Source: a virus
Virus record (IMG/VR): IMGVR_UViG_3300044611_002022
Coordinates: 1 to 23,497 of that record
Direction: 5' to 3' (one strand)
Length of the DNA: 23,497 bases
The notes under the pieces: generated by a model
Databases searched by the model: none
What the model was told of the DNA's origin: nothing
The model's input: the letters and a program-made list of their open reading frames with translations, nothing else
Translations under genes and position numbers: made by a program
In this document: one piece after another, positions 7,095-15,377 of the stretch
Numbering within the stretch: the first letter of the stretch is position 1
Layout of the letters: each line of letters opens with the position of its first letter

Positions 7095-8888
7095 ATGCCA
7101 ACATATAGAAAAGTAGTTAATTCAGCATTACAATATAATCAAGCAAATTTATCTGATTATATAATTTCTTCTTCAACAACAGGAAAGAAATTTTTGACTG
7201 AATGTCCATTAAATAGAAATATTAGATTAACTGAATTATCGGCATTATATTTTTTGATTGATAATGCAGAATCTTTTATTGGTTGTTCTGTTTTAAAATA
7301 CAAAGATGAAAATGGAAATTTATTATACGAAAATTATATAAATTTTAATTTAACCGCAAATGTACATAATGCAATACCAATTAATTTTGCCGATGGAAAT
7401 CCATTTTATGTATCATCAAACGCAAAAAGTATAAGTGTTTTAATATCATCTAATTATAATTTATTTTATAATGGAAATTTTGAACTTGGAACAGGTAATT
7501 TGTTTACATCGTGGACTTTAACGCAAACAAGCAGAACGAACTTATTACAACGCTCACAAGAGTTTGATAATGCGTATTGGACTAAAGGGAGTAGCACAAT
7601 AGTAGCTAATTCAATAATAGCACCCGATGGAACAACAACGGCTGATACTTGGGTAGAAGCTAATGGAGTTGGCATAACACCTGAAATAGTTAAAGCTATA
7701 TCATTAAGTAATTCAACACAATACACTTGGAGTATTTACGCAAAGCCAAATGGTAGAGATTGGATAGTAATCAACGCAAATGATGGGACTGCATCTTATC
7801 GTACTTGGTTTAATGTTACGACGGGAGTAGTAGGAACTAATCCATCAGGTTCAACTGCAAGAATATTTTTAGATGAGAACGGATTTTATCGTTGTATAGT
7901 TACACGCACAACGGCAAGTTCGGCGATTGGTTCTTTGTTTGATTTACAGATAGCAAATGCAGATGGGGTAAACACATACACGGGCAACGGAACAAACGGA
8001 GTTTATATTTGGGGTGCTCAATTAGAGCAATCATCACAAGTTACACCTTATATTCCAACAACTACATCTGCAACAACTACTTCTGTTGGAGCATTTTTAC
8101 AATCAATATTAGGTGGCGTAAATGGAAAAAGATGTTTAATGATGTGGAATAATATTTCATCAATCTATTTAAGACAAGCTTTATATTTAATATCAGGAAC
8201 TAATTATATACTTAAATTTTGGGCCAAAACTGATATAACTTATAATAATGCAAGAATGAATCTTGTAGTGGGAGGTACTGATATTGGAGATACTGAAGGT
8301 GCTATAATAAATGAATGGCAAGAATTTTCAATTGCTTTTTCAGGACCAAGTACCGGTTCTCAAAATTTTGATTTAAATTTTTTAAATGATGATAATTATG
8401 GTTTTGTCTATTTAGATAATGTTTCATTAAGATTGGCAAATGAATCAATTGCATTGAGTGAAGAAATTACATTTGTTTTAGATGAAGAATGTGCAGTTGA
8501 AGAAAAACAGGTTGTTTGGTTAAATAAATTAGGTGGATATGATTCGTGGACTTTTTTAGCAGGTCAAGAAACTCAAATTAATGTTAAACGAGAAAATGAT
8601 ATTGAATATTCTAAAGAAACTAATTTTGTTTCTCCTAATCGCATTTACGCTAACAGGAACAACACATCTATAAAGAGTAAAGGATTAGCTACCAAAACGA
8701 ATAAAAGTACTGCAGAATGGCTTAAATCGGAATTAATTAATTCAATTGATGTTTATTTTGTCGAAAATGATAAATACATTCCTGTAAATGTTAAAGATGG
8801 TTCAATTGCTTATAATACTTGGACTAAAAATTACATAGTTAAAATGAATTTTGAATATGCTTATCCTATCAATATACAAACACGATAA
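7095..8888 (+). CDS. Tail protein with nested carbohydrate-binding-like domains
   Basis: A 597-residue structural protein. Residues 1-120 and 460-597 look like the common Bacteroidota tail scaffold: the C-terminal half contains VVWLNKLGGYDSWTFLAG at 473-490. A galactose-binding-like (CBM_4_9-type) domain begins at NGNFELG at 126 and ends with VYLDNVSL at 438-445, but is interrupted by a second complete module at about 146-330. That module has SQEFDNAYWTKG at 154-165, APDGTTTADTW at 176-186, YTWSIYAKP, YIWGAQLEQ at 304-312 and TPYIPT at 317-322, the pattern of glycan-binding lectin-like domains on phage tails. This protein is therefore a good candidate for host-surface binding. It overlaps the next gene (TAATG). 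Confidence 0.65.
   Translation: MPTYRKVVNSALQYNQANLSDYIISSSTTGKKFLTECPLNRNIRLTELSALYFLIDNAESFIGCSVLKYKDENGNLLYENYINFNLTANVHNAIPINFADGNPFYVSSNAKSISVLISSNYNLFYNGNFELGTGNLFTSWTLTQTSRTNLLQRSQEFDNAYWTKGSSTIVANSIIAPDGTTTADTWVEANGVGITPEIVKAISLSNSTQYTWSIYAKPNGRDWIVINANDGTASYRTWFNVTTGVVGTNPSGSTARIFLDENGFYRCIVTRTTASSAIGSLFDLQIANADGVNTYTGNGTNGVYIWGAQLEQSSQVTPYIPTTTSATTTSVGAFLQSILGGVNGKRCLMMWNNISSIYLRQALYLISGTNYILKFWAKTDITYNNARMNLVVGGTDIGDTEGAIINEWQEFSIAFSGPSTGSQNFDLNFLNDDNYGFVYLDNVSLRLANESIALSEEITFVLDEECAVEEKQVVWLNKLGGYDSWTFLAGQETQINVKRENDIEYSKETNFVSPNRIYANRNNTSIKSKGLATKTNKSTAEWLKSELINSIDVYFVENDKYIPVNVKDGSIAYNTWTKNYIVKMNFEYAYPINIQTR
7530..8084 (+). other. Foreign-looking domain insert inside a tail gene
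   Basis: This stretch encodes residues about 146-330 of the 7095-8888 protein. It is visibly richer in G and C than its flanks (about 40% in a part counted, against under 30% nearby), uses different codons (more ACG, AAC, GCG) and codes for a self-contained lectin-like domain. It splits a CBM_4_9-like domain whose first strand lies before and whose remainder lies after. Limits are estimated from protein pattern and composition. A transfer event into an existing domain is the simplest reading. Confidence 0.6.
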
Positions 8889-11026
8889 TGGAATATACTA
8901 AAGTAATTATTGATGACCTTTATTCTATAGATTTATCAGGAAAAGATATTATAATTCCTATTAGTTATGAAGTTATTGATATTAAAAATTTAAATCGTAG
9001 GTCAGGAAGTAAAACTAAAACTATTACAATACCTCGTACTTTAAAAAACGATAAAATATTTGGATTGGCTTTTTCAATTAATGGTAAAAATCAATTTGAT
9101 AAATATTTATCTCGAAAAATCAGAATTGAAAAAAATACTCAAATATTATTTAATGGTTTATGCCGATTAACTGATGTTACAATAGATACTATATCATTTT
9201 ATGCATTTGCTGAATTATCAAAATTAAAAGATTTATTTGGACAACTTACATTAAACGATTTAAATTTAGATGATTTAGACCATATTTACGATAAAACAAT
9301 TTTTGATACTTGGGATGGAATTTACCCAATATATGTTCAACCTGATTATTTTTATCCTGTAATTGATTATGGACAATTTCAAAATACTAATCCTTTAGCA
9401 AGTAGTGAAACTCCTTCTATAAATATAGTTGATATGTATCCTGCTTTATATTTAAAAAGAGCAATTGAGCAAATTTGTTTGGATAATGGGTACACTTTAA
9501 AAACTAATTTTTTTGATGATTCACAAACTGCAAAAATTTTAATTCCTTTTGTTAATGAACAATTTATTCATAGTGATGATTATTTAACTCGTGAATTTGG
9601 ATTGGATTCAAGAAATATTGGAACATATACATTACCCGATTCAGCAGGAATTTATATTATACCAACTGATAACGTTCTTTATGATAATTTATCTCAATTT
9701 TCAGGTGGAGAATATACTGCACAAGGAAACCAACGTATTAATATCTTTGCAAATTGCAGAATAGAAACACTTGGAACATATCCTGCAGGTTTTTATTTTC
9801 TTGTAAGCGTTTTAAAATATGATAATGTTTTAATGGATTGGATTTCATTAGGAGATAAAGTTGTTACAAATTCACTAAATCCTGCTGAATATATAAGTGT
9901 CGGTTTTAGAATTTCAGCAAATTTAAATAATGGAGAAAAAATAAAATTTATAGTAAGAAAATTTAATACTTCAGCACCAATAGAAATTAATATTATAAAT
10001 TCATTATTTGTAGTTTTACCTAATTATGTAGATATTAATATACGAAATATTTTTCCAAATGAATTTGTACAAATAGCACCTAATTTACCACCAATATCAC
10101 AAATTGATTTATTTAAGTGGTGTTATCAAATGTTTAATTGGGTAATATTTGTAGATGATGATAAAGGACAAATTGAAATTTCTACTTATGATTTATTTTA
10201 TCAAAATAATAGTCAAAAAGATTTCAGTCAAAAATTATCTTTAAATCCTAATCCTGTAATAAATTATCAACCAACTGATTTCAGTAGAAAATATGATTTT
10301 AAATACAAACACGATTCAGGAGATTTTTATTTATCACGTTATGATTTGCAACAAACTATAAATCAACCATTTCTATTTGGAGATGGAAGATATTATTTAA
10401 CTAAACAAGGAGATGCTACATTAATTGGCGAAGTTGGTTTTTCTCCTACAATTATTGAAAAATCTTTTAAAGGACATCCAAGTGATTTCATAAAAATTAC
10501 TACAATGTTAAATAATTCTGCACCAACAATTAAAAACACTCAACACGAACCAAGAATATTAATTAATGGAGGATTAGTTACAATAGATACTTTATCTGAA
10601 GGAACTATAGACCATATTTATATTGAGGAAGTTGGTGCAGTTACAAATTTACCATTATGTTATTTTCATAAACAAACATTCAATGAGGCTAATATAGATG
10701 CTTTTGATTTGAATTTATCTTTTTCAAGGCCTGATATAATTTTATATACAAATGGCAATTTAATAGATAAATATTATAAAAGTGCTATTAATTCATTATC
10801 GGTTTCTGCTCAATTGATTGCTTATTTTATGCTTGATAGTCAAGATATTACAGAATTAGATTTTTCACAAAATTGGTATATTTCTTATTTTAACGCTATC
10901 TTTAGATTAAATAAGATAGTTGATTATAATGCTAATTCATTAGGATTAACCAAAGTAGAACTAATAAATGTTGGTGTAATTGATACAATTGAAGATAATT
11001 ATCAAATAATAGAATCAAATAATTAA
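8888..11026 (+). CDS. Large tail / baseplate protein
   Basis: A 712-residue protein with no enzyme motif. The N-terminal region has GSKTKTITIPRTLKNDKIFG at 40-59, then a repeated strand pattern ending in SKLKDLFGQLTLNDLNL, an arrangement I associate with conserved baseplate-hub or distal-tail proteins of Bacteroidota siphophages. The middle (residues about 180-400) is beta-rich, and the segment ISQIDLFKWCYQMFNWVIFVDDDKG looks like the hub fold that contacts the tail tip. It is the largest gene of the three-gene group after the neck genes. Cell-wall cutting cannot be excluded but no lytic motif is seen. Confidence 0.55.
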   Translation: MEYTKVIIDDLYSIDLSGKDIIIPISYEVIDIKNLNRRSGSKTKTITIPRTLKNDKIFGLAFSINGKNQFDKYLSRKIRIEKNTQILFNGLCRLTDVTIDTISFYAFAELSKLKDLFGQLTLNDLNLDDLDHIYDKTIFDTWDGIYPIYVQPDYFYPVIDYGQFQNTNPLASSETPSINIVDMYPALYLKRAIEQICLDNGYTLKTNFFDDSQTAKILIPFVNEQFIHSDDYLTREFGLDSRNIGTYTLPDSAGIYIIPTDNVLYDNLSQFSGGEYTAQGNQRINIFANCRIETLGTYPAGFYFLVSVLKYDNVLMDWISLGDKVVTNSLNPAEYISVGFRISANLNNGEKIKFIVRKFNTSAPIEINIINSLFVVLPNYVDINIRNIFPNEFVQIAPNLPPISQIDLFKWCYQMFNWVIFVDDDKGQIEISTYDLFYQNNSQKDFSQKLSLNPNPVINYQPTDFSRKYDFKYKHDSGDFYLSRYDLQQTINQPFLFGDGRYYLTKQGDATLIGEVGFSPTIIEKSFKGHPSDFIKITTMLNNSAPTIKNTQHEPRILINGGLVTIDTLSEGTIDHIYIEEVGAVTNLPLCYFHKQTFNEANIDAFDLNLSFSRPDIILYTNGNLIDKYYKSAINSLSVSAQLIAYFMLDSQDITELDFSQNWYISYFNAIFRLNKIVDYNANSLGLTKVELINVGVIDTIEDNYQIIESNN

Positions 11027-11034
11027 AAAATAAA

Positions 11035-12441
11035 ATGGCAAAGAAAAAAATAAGTGCATTACCTATAGCAGGAAGTCTATTGGGTGCAGAAATAGTTCCA
11101 ATTGTACAAACAGGAACAACAAAACAAACAACGATTCAAGATATCGTTAATTTGGTAGAAACAGAAGGTGGAATTAATGGAAGTGGAACTGCGAATCGAA
11201 TTTCTAAATTTATAGATGCAAATACTATTGGAGATAGTTCTATTTCCGATGATTTAACTATTCTTCAAACGTATTCGCAAGAATCGGGAGGTAATGAAGG
11301 ATTAAAACTTGATTACGCAAACAGGTCCTATAAATTAGGAGAATTTGATTACAATGTAAATGGAACTATTTTTGAAGTCAATGATGATTTAAAATTTATT
11401 TTGACAAAATATTCAGGAAATAATGTTGGATTATATTTTGATTTTCTTAATAATGTTTATTCATTAGGAGATTTTGATTATATTTCTATAGGAACTGCAT
11501 ACGTTGTTGATTCATATAAGGCTTATACAAAATCAGAAGGTGGAATAAAAGGTTTAGGAATTGATTTTAACGAAAATGCTTATACTTTGGGTGTTCCCGA
11601 AGGAAACGATTATGTTTCGGGAGTTGTAGGTTTTTCAATGATTAATGAAATTATTACAATCGGCGATGGTTGGGCGAGTTCAACTGCTTTAAAATTTGTT
11701 GTCGATATTCCTTTAAATTTAATCAAAACTCAAACATCAGGATATGATTGTGGTTTAAAAGTTGATTTTGATGAAAATATTTATGCTATTGGAGATTATG
11801 CAAATGAAAGGAATACAGGAACATCGTTAATTATAGATGATTTGGTTGGAAAAATAAAAACACGATACAATAATACAGATTCGGGATTTTTTATTGACTA
11901 TGGAGATTATTCTACATCGTTTCAATTAGATTATAATCCAATTAATACAGGAAATTATATTCAATTGCCGAGAATAAATCAAGCAATTGGAAATTTAGCA
12001 GGAAATCAATCTTATTTTAATCACAATTTGTTTGCTTACAATCCGAAATATTATTTGCAATTTGGTCAATATTTACCATCAGAAGGAGATGGTGGAGCAT
12101 CATTACAAATTGTAATGACCGAATCGGGAGATTGGGGACAAACTGCAATTTCCTTATTAGGTTGGAATCCCGAAGAAGGATTTTTATTACAAAATGCAAA
12201 TATAATTAATTTGAACTCGCTTTCTCCCGATGGTGCAAAACAATGTCATATTTCATTAAACGGAACAGATGAAAGAATTAGTTTTAATACAAAGGCAGTA
12301 AATTTCGGACCATTAACAACAACTGAAATAAACAATATATTAAATCCTATAGATGGTGATGTTGCATACAATACAACATTGAACACTATTTGTTTCTATG
12401 ATGGAAGTTCTTGGAAAAAAGTAACTCATTCAGCGATGTAA
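11035..12441 (+). CDS. Tail fibre-like protein with internal repeats
   Basis: A 468-residue protein. The N-terminus KKKISALPIAGSLLGAEIVP at 3-22 followed by IVQTGTTKQTTIQDI matches the attachment end of many phage tail fibres. Residues about 83-300 carry degenerate repeats (see separate entry), and the C-terminus has the fibre/spike motif DGDVAYNTTLNTICFYDG near 440-457 then SSWKKV. It likely forms a trimeric shaft ending in a receptor-binding tip. It starts 8 nt after the preceding stop, behind an A-rich leader. The neighbouring 54-codon gene has its own promoter, so transcription of the tail block may end or weaken near here, although I see no terminator hairpin directly after it. Confidence 0.65.
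   Translation: MAKKKISALPIAGSLLGAEIVPIVQTGTTKQTTIQDIVNLVETEGGINGSGTANRISKFIDANTIGDSSISDDLTILQTYSQESGGNEGLKLDYANRSYKLGEFDYNVNGTIFEVNDDLKFILTKYSGNNVGLYFDFLNNVYSLGDFDYISIGTAYVVDSYKAYTKSEGGIKGLGIDFNENAYTLGVPEGNDYVSGVVGFSMINEIITIGDGWASSTALKFVVDIPLNLIKTQTSGYDCGLKVDFDENIYAIGDYANERNTGTSLIIDDLVGKIKTRYNNTDSGFFIDYGDYSTSFQLDYNPINTGNYIQLPRINQAIGNLAGNQSYFNHNLFAYNPKYYLQFGQYLPSEGDGGASLQIVMTESGDWGQTAISLLGWNPEEGFLLQNANIINLNSLSPDGAKQCHISLNGTDERISFNTKAVNFGPLTTTEINNILNPIDGDVAYNTTLNTICFYDGSSWKKVTHSAM
11281..11934 (+). repeat. Degenerate protein repeats in the fibre gene
   Basis: Residues about 83-300 contain four to five divergent units of roughly 40-65 residues. Each has a core of a Gly, a strand ending in D-F/Y, an N-x-Y pair and L/I-G: GLKLDYANRSYKLGEFDY, then GLYFDFLNNVYSLGDFDY, GLGIDFNENAYTLG, GLKVDFDENIYAIGDY and a last decayed GFFIDYGDY unit. 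DNA identity between units is low, so the repeats are old. The pattern fits a beta-helical or stacked-strand shaft. Confidence 0.6.
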
Positions 12442-12472
12442 TTTGTAAATAATTAAAAATAAAGTATCTTTG
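12442..12472 (+). promoter_or_regulatory. Bacteroidota-type promoter for the 54-codon gene
   Basis: TTTG at 12442-12445 and TATCTTTG at 12465-12472 match the Bacteroidota consensus TTTG-(about 19)-TAnnTTTG with a spacer of exactly 19 nt. The ATG of the small gene begins 3 nt after the box, so transcription would start at or next to the start codon. Confidence 0.75.
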
Positions 12473-12475
12473 ATT

Positions 12476-12640
12476 ATGACCAACGAACAAATATTTGCTA
12501 TTATTAGTCAAGGATTAAATAAAGCAAACAAATCAGGAGTTTTTGATTTAAAAGAATCGGCATCAGTTGTTTCAGCATTATCTGAACTTCAAAAAGTTTT
12601 AGATTCTTTATCTCCTAAAGAGGAAATGAAAAAAGTATAA
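12476..12640 (+). CDS. Small conserved-looking protein (54 aa) upstream of the tape measure gene
   Basis: A 54-codon gene. The protein is helical: NEQIFAIISQGLNKANKSG at 3-21, then VFDLKESASVVSALSELQKVL, resembling a short protein I recall from Flavobacterium-type phages. No membrane segment or catalytic motif is seen. It has its own promoter immediately upstream (no untranslated leader expected) and a strong terminator starting 4 nt after its stop, so it forms a single-gene transcript. Role unknown; a small tail-assembly or regulatory factor is a guess based on the neighbouring tape measure gene. Confidence 0.7.
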   Translation: MTNEQIFAIISQGLNKANKSGVFDLKESASVVSALSELQKVLDSLSPKEEMKKV

Positions 12641-12643
12641 TTG

Positions 12644-12673
12644 AATAAGGCCTGTAAAATGGCCTTATTTTTT
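12644..12673 (+). terminator. Rho-independent terminator before the tape measure gene
   Basis: AATAAGGCC at 12644-12652 pairs perfectly with GGCCTTATT at 12661-12669 around an 8-nt loop, and is followed by a T run to 12673. The 9-bp stem contains GGCC. It ends the 54-codon transcript 13 nt before the tape measure ATG at 12686, and no promoter fits in between, so tape measure expression probably relies on read-through. Confidence 0.8.
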
Positions 12674-12685
12674 AAATTTAAAACG

Positions 12686-15085
12686 ATGGCAGATAGCAAA
12701 ACGATTATTTATAGTGTTGATATTGAATATGGGAATCTTGTAAAGAACTCCGAGGATATTAAAACAAAAATAAAGGATTTAACAATTGCTCAAACAAATT
12801 TAGATACAAGCAGTAAAGAAAATCAGAAAACTTATCGTGAAAATACTACTCAATTAAAAATGCTTCAAAGTCAATTGAAGTTAAATGAAACAGAAGTAAA
12901 TAAATTCACAGAATCAGAAAAAGCAAATACAGATGCTACAAATTTCAACAATAATTCAATAAAACAAAACAGAGAATTATTAAAAGGATTAACTGCAGAA
13001 TATATTAAACTTCAAAATCCCACTGAAGAACAAACCAAAAAAATAAAAGCGTTAAGTGATACTTTAAAAGCACAAGAAGGTGCCATTGGCGATACTCGTA
13101 GAAGTGTAGGTAATTATAAAGAATCTTTTCAATCAGCTATTGGACAATTTCCTGCATTTCAAAAAGGAATTGAAGGAGTTTCTAATGGTTTCAAAGCATT
13201 ATCTGCAGGAAATCCATTTACGCTTATATTGATGGCATTAACACCATTGATACAATCATTTTTAAAATTAGAACCTGTAACAAATGCAATAAATGGAGTT
13301 TTTGAAGGATTAACTTCAGCAATTACCACTATTGTTTCATCAATAAAAAACTTTTTTGATTTAATGTCATCAGGTGCAGGATTTTTTGATTCAATTTCTC
13401 AAGCATTTGGTGGATTGGGTGGAAAAATGAAATCGGCAGCGATTGAAGGATATAATTTAGTTCAAGCATTAGATGATTTAGAAGATGCTGAAAGGTCAAA
13501 TCAAGCTTCTATGGCTAAAACTAATAGAGATGTGGCAATTCTCATTGCTCAATCTAAAGATAGGACTAAAACAGAACGAGAACGTATTGATTTATTAAAG
13601 GAAGCGAACCGATTAGAAGAAGAACAACTTAAAAAAGATTTAAATATAGCAAATACAAGAGTGGCCGTTACTGCTCACGCTTTAGCAGTTGCAATTCGTA
13701 CAGGAAAAGACCGAGATACTGCAGAGCAAAATTTAGCAGATGCTCAACAAAAACGATTTGAAGCAGAACAGGCTTCAGGAGTTCAAACAGAAAAAAATCA
13801 AGGCAGAATTAATGGTTTAATTCAATCAGAAGATGATTTGCGACAAAAAGGACTTGATAAACAAAAGAAAAGAATTGAAGAAAATAAGAAAATTTTAGAT
13901 GATTTTGTTAAAAAAGTTACTGAATCATTAAATGAAGAACAAAAAATAAGAGTAGAACAATTTGCAAATGATAAATTACTTACTCAAATGGCCAATGATG
14001 AAAAATTATTGTCTTTAAAAGAATCATTTGCAAATGGAACACTTACAGAAAAACAATACCAAGACCAAATTAAAGAACAACAATTAGCATTTTATGATGC
14101 ACAAATAGCCGACCTTGAAGAATATAATGGTATTACAGGTGCATACGATGATGAAATCACTAAATTAAAAATTGATAAACAAAATGCAGTTACTGATAAT
14201 AAAATAGTAAATATTGAAAAACAGAAAGAATTAGATGCTCAAAAATTTGAATTAGATTTAGAATATGCTACAATAACTGCACAAACAGACCAAGAAAAAA
14301 GGGACCAAGAAATTTTAAATATAGAAGCTCAAAATGCTCAAATATTAAAAAACACTAAATTAACTGAAGAACAAAAGCGAAATGAGATAGCAAAAAATGC
14401 TAAAGCAATTGAAGAAATTGAAAAGGCATCTACTAAAGCAAGAATTGCTAATATTATGCAATTAGCAAATGTAATGGGCCAAATATCAGAATTATTAGGA
14501 AAAAATACTGAAGAAGGAAAAGCTTTTGCAGTTGCTCAAACTATTATTAGCACATACGCTTCTGCACAACAAGCCTATGCATCTCAAATAATTCCCGGCG
14601 ACCCAACTTCTCCTGTTCGTGGTGCTATTTTAGCAGGATTAGCTATTATTCAAGGATTAAAAAGAGTGAGAGAAATAACTGCAATTGAAGTTCCAAAACC
14701 AACACCTCCACCTCCACAAAAAACTGAAGGATTTGCCGAAGGTGGATTAGTAGGATTTGCAAGTGGTGGATTATCAGGAACTAAAATTACTTCAGGAATG
14801 GGAATACCAATAAGAAGGAGAAATGGAGATAATTTATTAGCAACCGTAAAAACAGGAGAAGTTATTTTAAATCAAAAACAACAAGCGATGCTTGGTGGTT
14901 CAAGTACTTTTTCTCGAATTGGTGTTCCGGGATTCGCTAATGGTGGAATGATTCTTCCTGATATAACAAGTCCTAATTTTGATTTAATGGAATCATTTAG
15001 AAATATGCAATTAGTAGTGAGTGCAGTTGAAATCACAAATGTACAGAACAGATTAAAGGTAATGGAAGATACTACATCATTATGA
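12686..15085 (+). CDS. Tail tape measure protein
   Basis: A 799-residue protein that sets tail length. From the N-terminus: a coiled-coil region (about 20-135), the motif RRSVGNYKESF at 138-148 typical of Bacteroidota tape measures, hydrophobic segments at about 176-245 (NPFTLILMALTPLI, then SAITTIVSSI), a long charged coiled coil (about 260-600) and a Gly-rich C-terminal part with FAEGGLVGFASGG at 683-695 and LATVKTGEVILN. The start is ATG 12686: an in-frame TTG at 12641 and ATG at 12659 lie within the terminator hairpin and add unlikely residues. It overlaps the next gene by 4 bp (ATGA). The protein has no visible lytic domain. Its low copy number per virion fits limited read-through. Confidence 0.9.
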   Translation: MADSKTIIYSVDIEYGNLVKNSEDIKTKIKDLTIAQTNLDTSSKENQKTYRENTTQLKMLQSQLKLNETEVNKFTESEKANTDATNFNNNSIKQNRELLKGLTAEYIKLQNPTEEQTKKIKALSDTLKAQEGAIGDTRRSVGNYKESFQSAIGQFPAFQKGIEGVSNGFKALSAGNPFTLILMALTPLIQSFLKLEPVTNAINGVFEGLTSAITTIVSSIKNFFDLMSSGAGFFDSISQAFGGLGGKMKSAAIEGYNLVQALDDLEDAERSNQASMAKTNRDVAILIAQSKDRTKTERERIDLLKEANRLEEEQLKKDLNIANTRVAVTAHALAVAIRTGKDRDTAEQNLADAQQKRFEAEQASGVQTEKNQGRINGLIQSEDDLRQKGLDKQKKRIEENKKILDDFVKKVTESLNEEQKIRVEQFANDKLLTQMANDEKLLSLKESFANGTLTEKQYQDQIKEQQLAFYDAQIADLEEYNGITGAYDDEITKLKIDKQNAVTDNKIVNIEKQKELDAQKFELDLEYATITAQTDQEKRDQEILNIEAQNAQILKNTKLTEEQKRNEIAKNAKAIEEIEKASTKARIANIMQLANVMGQISELLGKNTEEGKAFAVAQTIISTYASAQQAYASQIIPGDPTSPVRGAILAGLAIIQGLKRVREITAIEVPKPTPPPPQKTEGFAEGGLVGFASGGLSGTKITSGMGIPIRRRNGDNLLATVKTGEVILNQKQQAMLGGSSTFSRIGVPGFANGGMILPDITSPNFDLMESFRNMQLVVSAVEITNVQNRLKVMEDTTSL

Positions 15086-15327
15086 ACATAGAAAAAGAAT
15101 TTTACGAACGCATTAATAATAAATTTGGCGAATGTTCCAAATTGGCTTATTATTTAGCAGAAAAATGTGCATTGACTACATCTGATTTAGAAAGATTCTT
15201 AATAAGAAGTGAAGTTGAAGAACAAATTGAAAAAGGAAAAAAATCAAAAATGATGATTTATGCAGATATTGCTGAAAAATATTGTAAATCAATACATTCG
15301 GTAATATATATTGTAAAAAAAATCTAA
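15082..15327 (+). CDS. Small HTH-like protein, possible regulator
   Basis: An 81-residue basic protein translationally coupled to the tape measure gene (ATGA). It is helical; the last part, YADIAEKYCKSIHSVIYIVKK at 60-80, has the spacing of a helix-turn-helix of the type in small terminase or sigma-like proteins (I-A..Y..S...V..I). The stop is directly followed by the inverted repeat and promoter at 15328-15373. A DNA-binding regulator of that site is therefore plausible but is inference; a minor tail role is the alternative. Confidence 0.5.
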   Translation: MNIEKEFYERINNKFGECSKLAYYLAEKCALTTSDLERFLIRSEVEEQIEKGKKSKMMIYADIAEKYCKSIHSVIYIVKKI

Positions 15328-15373
15328 TTGTAAAATGATTACAAAAATTAAATTTTAATTATAATTAAATTTG
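15328..15373 (+). promoter_or_regulatory. Inverted-repeat promoter of the protease-capsid operon
   Basis: A 17-bp inverted repeat TTGTAA-AATGA-TTACAA at 15328-15344 is followed after exactly 21 nt by TAAATTTG at 15366-15373, a -7 box of the Bacteroidota type. There is no TTTG at the usual -33 place. The ATG of the protease gene begins 4 nt after the box. The same arrangement, with identical spacing, precedes the portal gene, which suggests that a protein binding the repeat replaces the -33 contact. Confidence 0.7.
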
Positions 15374-15377
15374 TTAT

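Noticed and set aside
12641-12685. Longer tape measure start at TTG 12641 or ATG 12659
   Set aside because: Both starts lie in the terminator hairpin at 12644-12673; the added residues do not look like tape measure N-termini. ATG 12686 gives a usual start.
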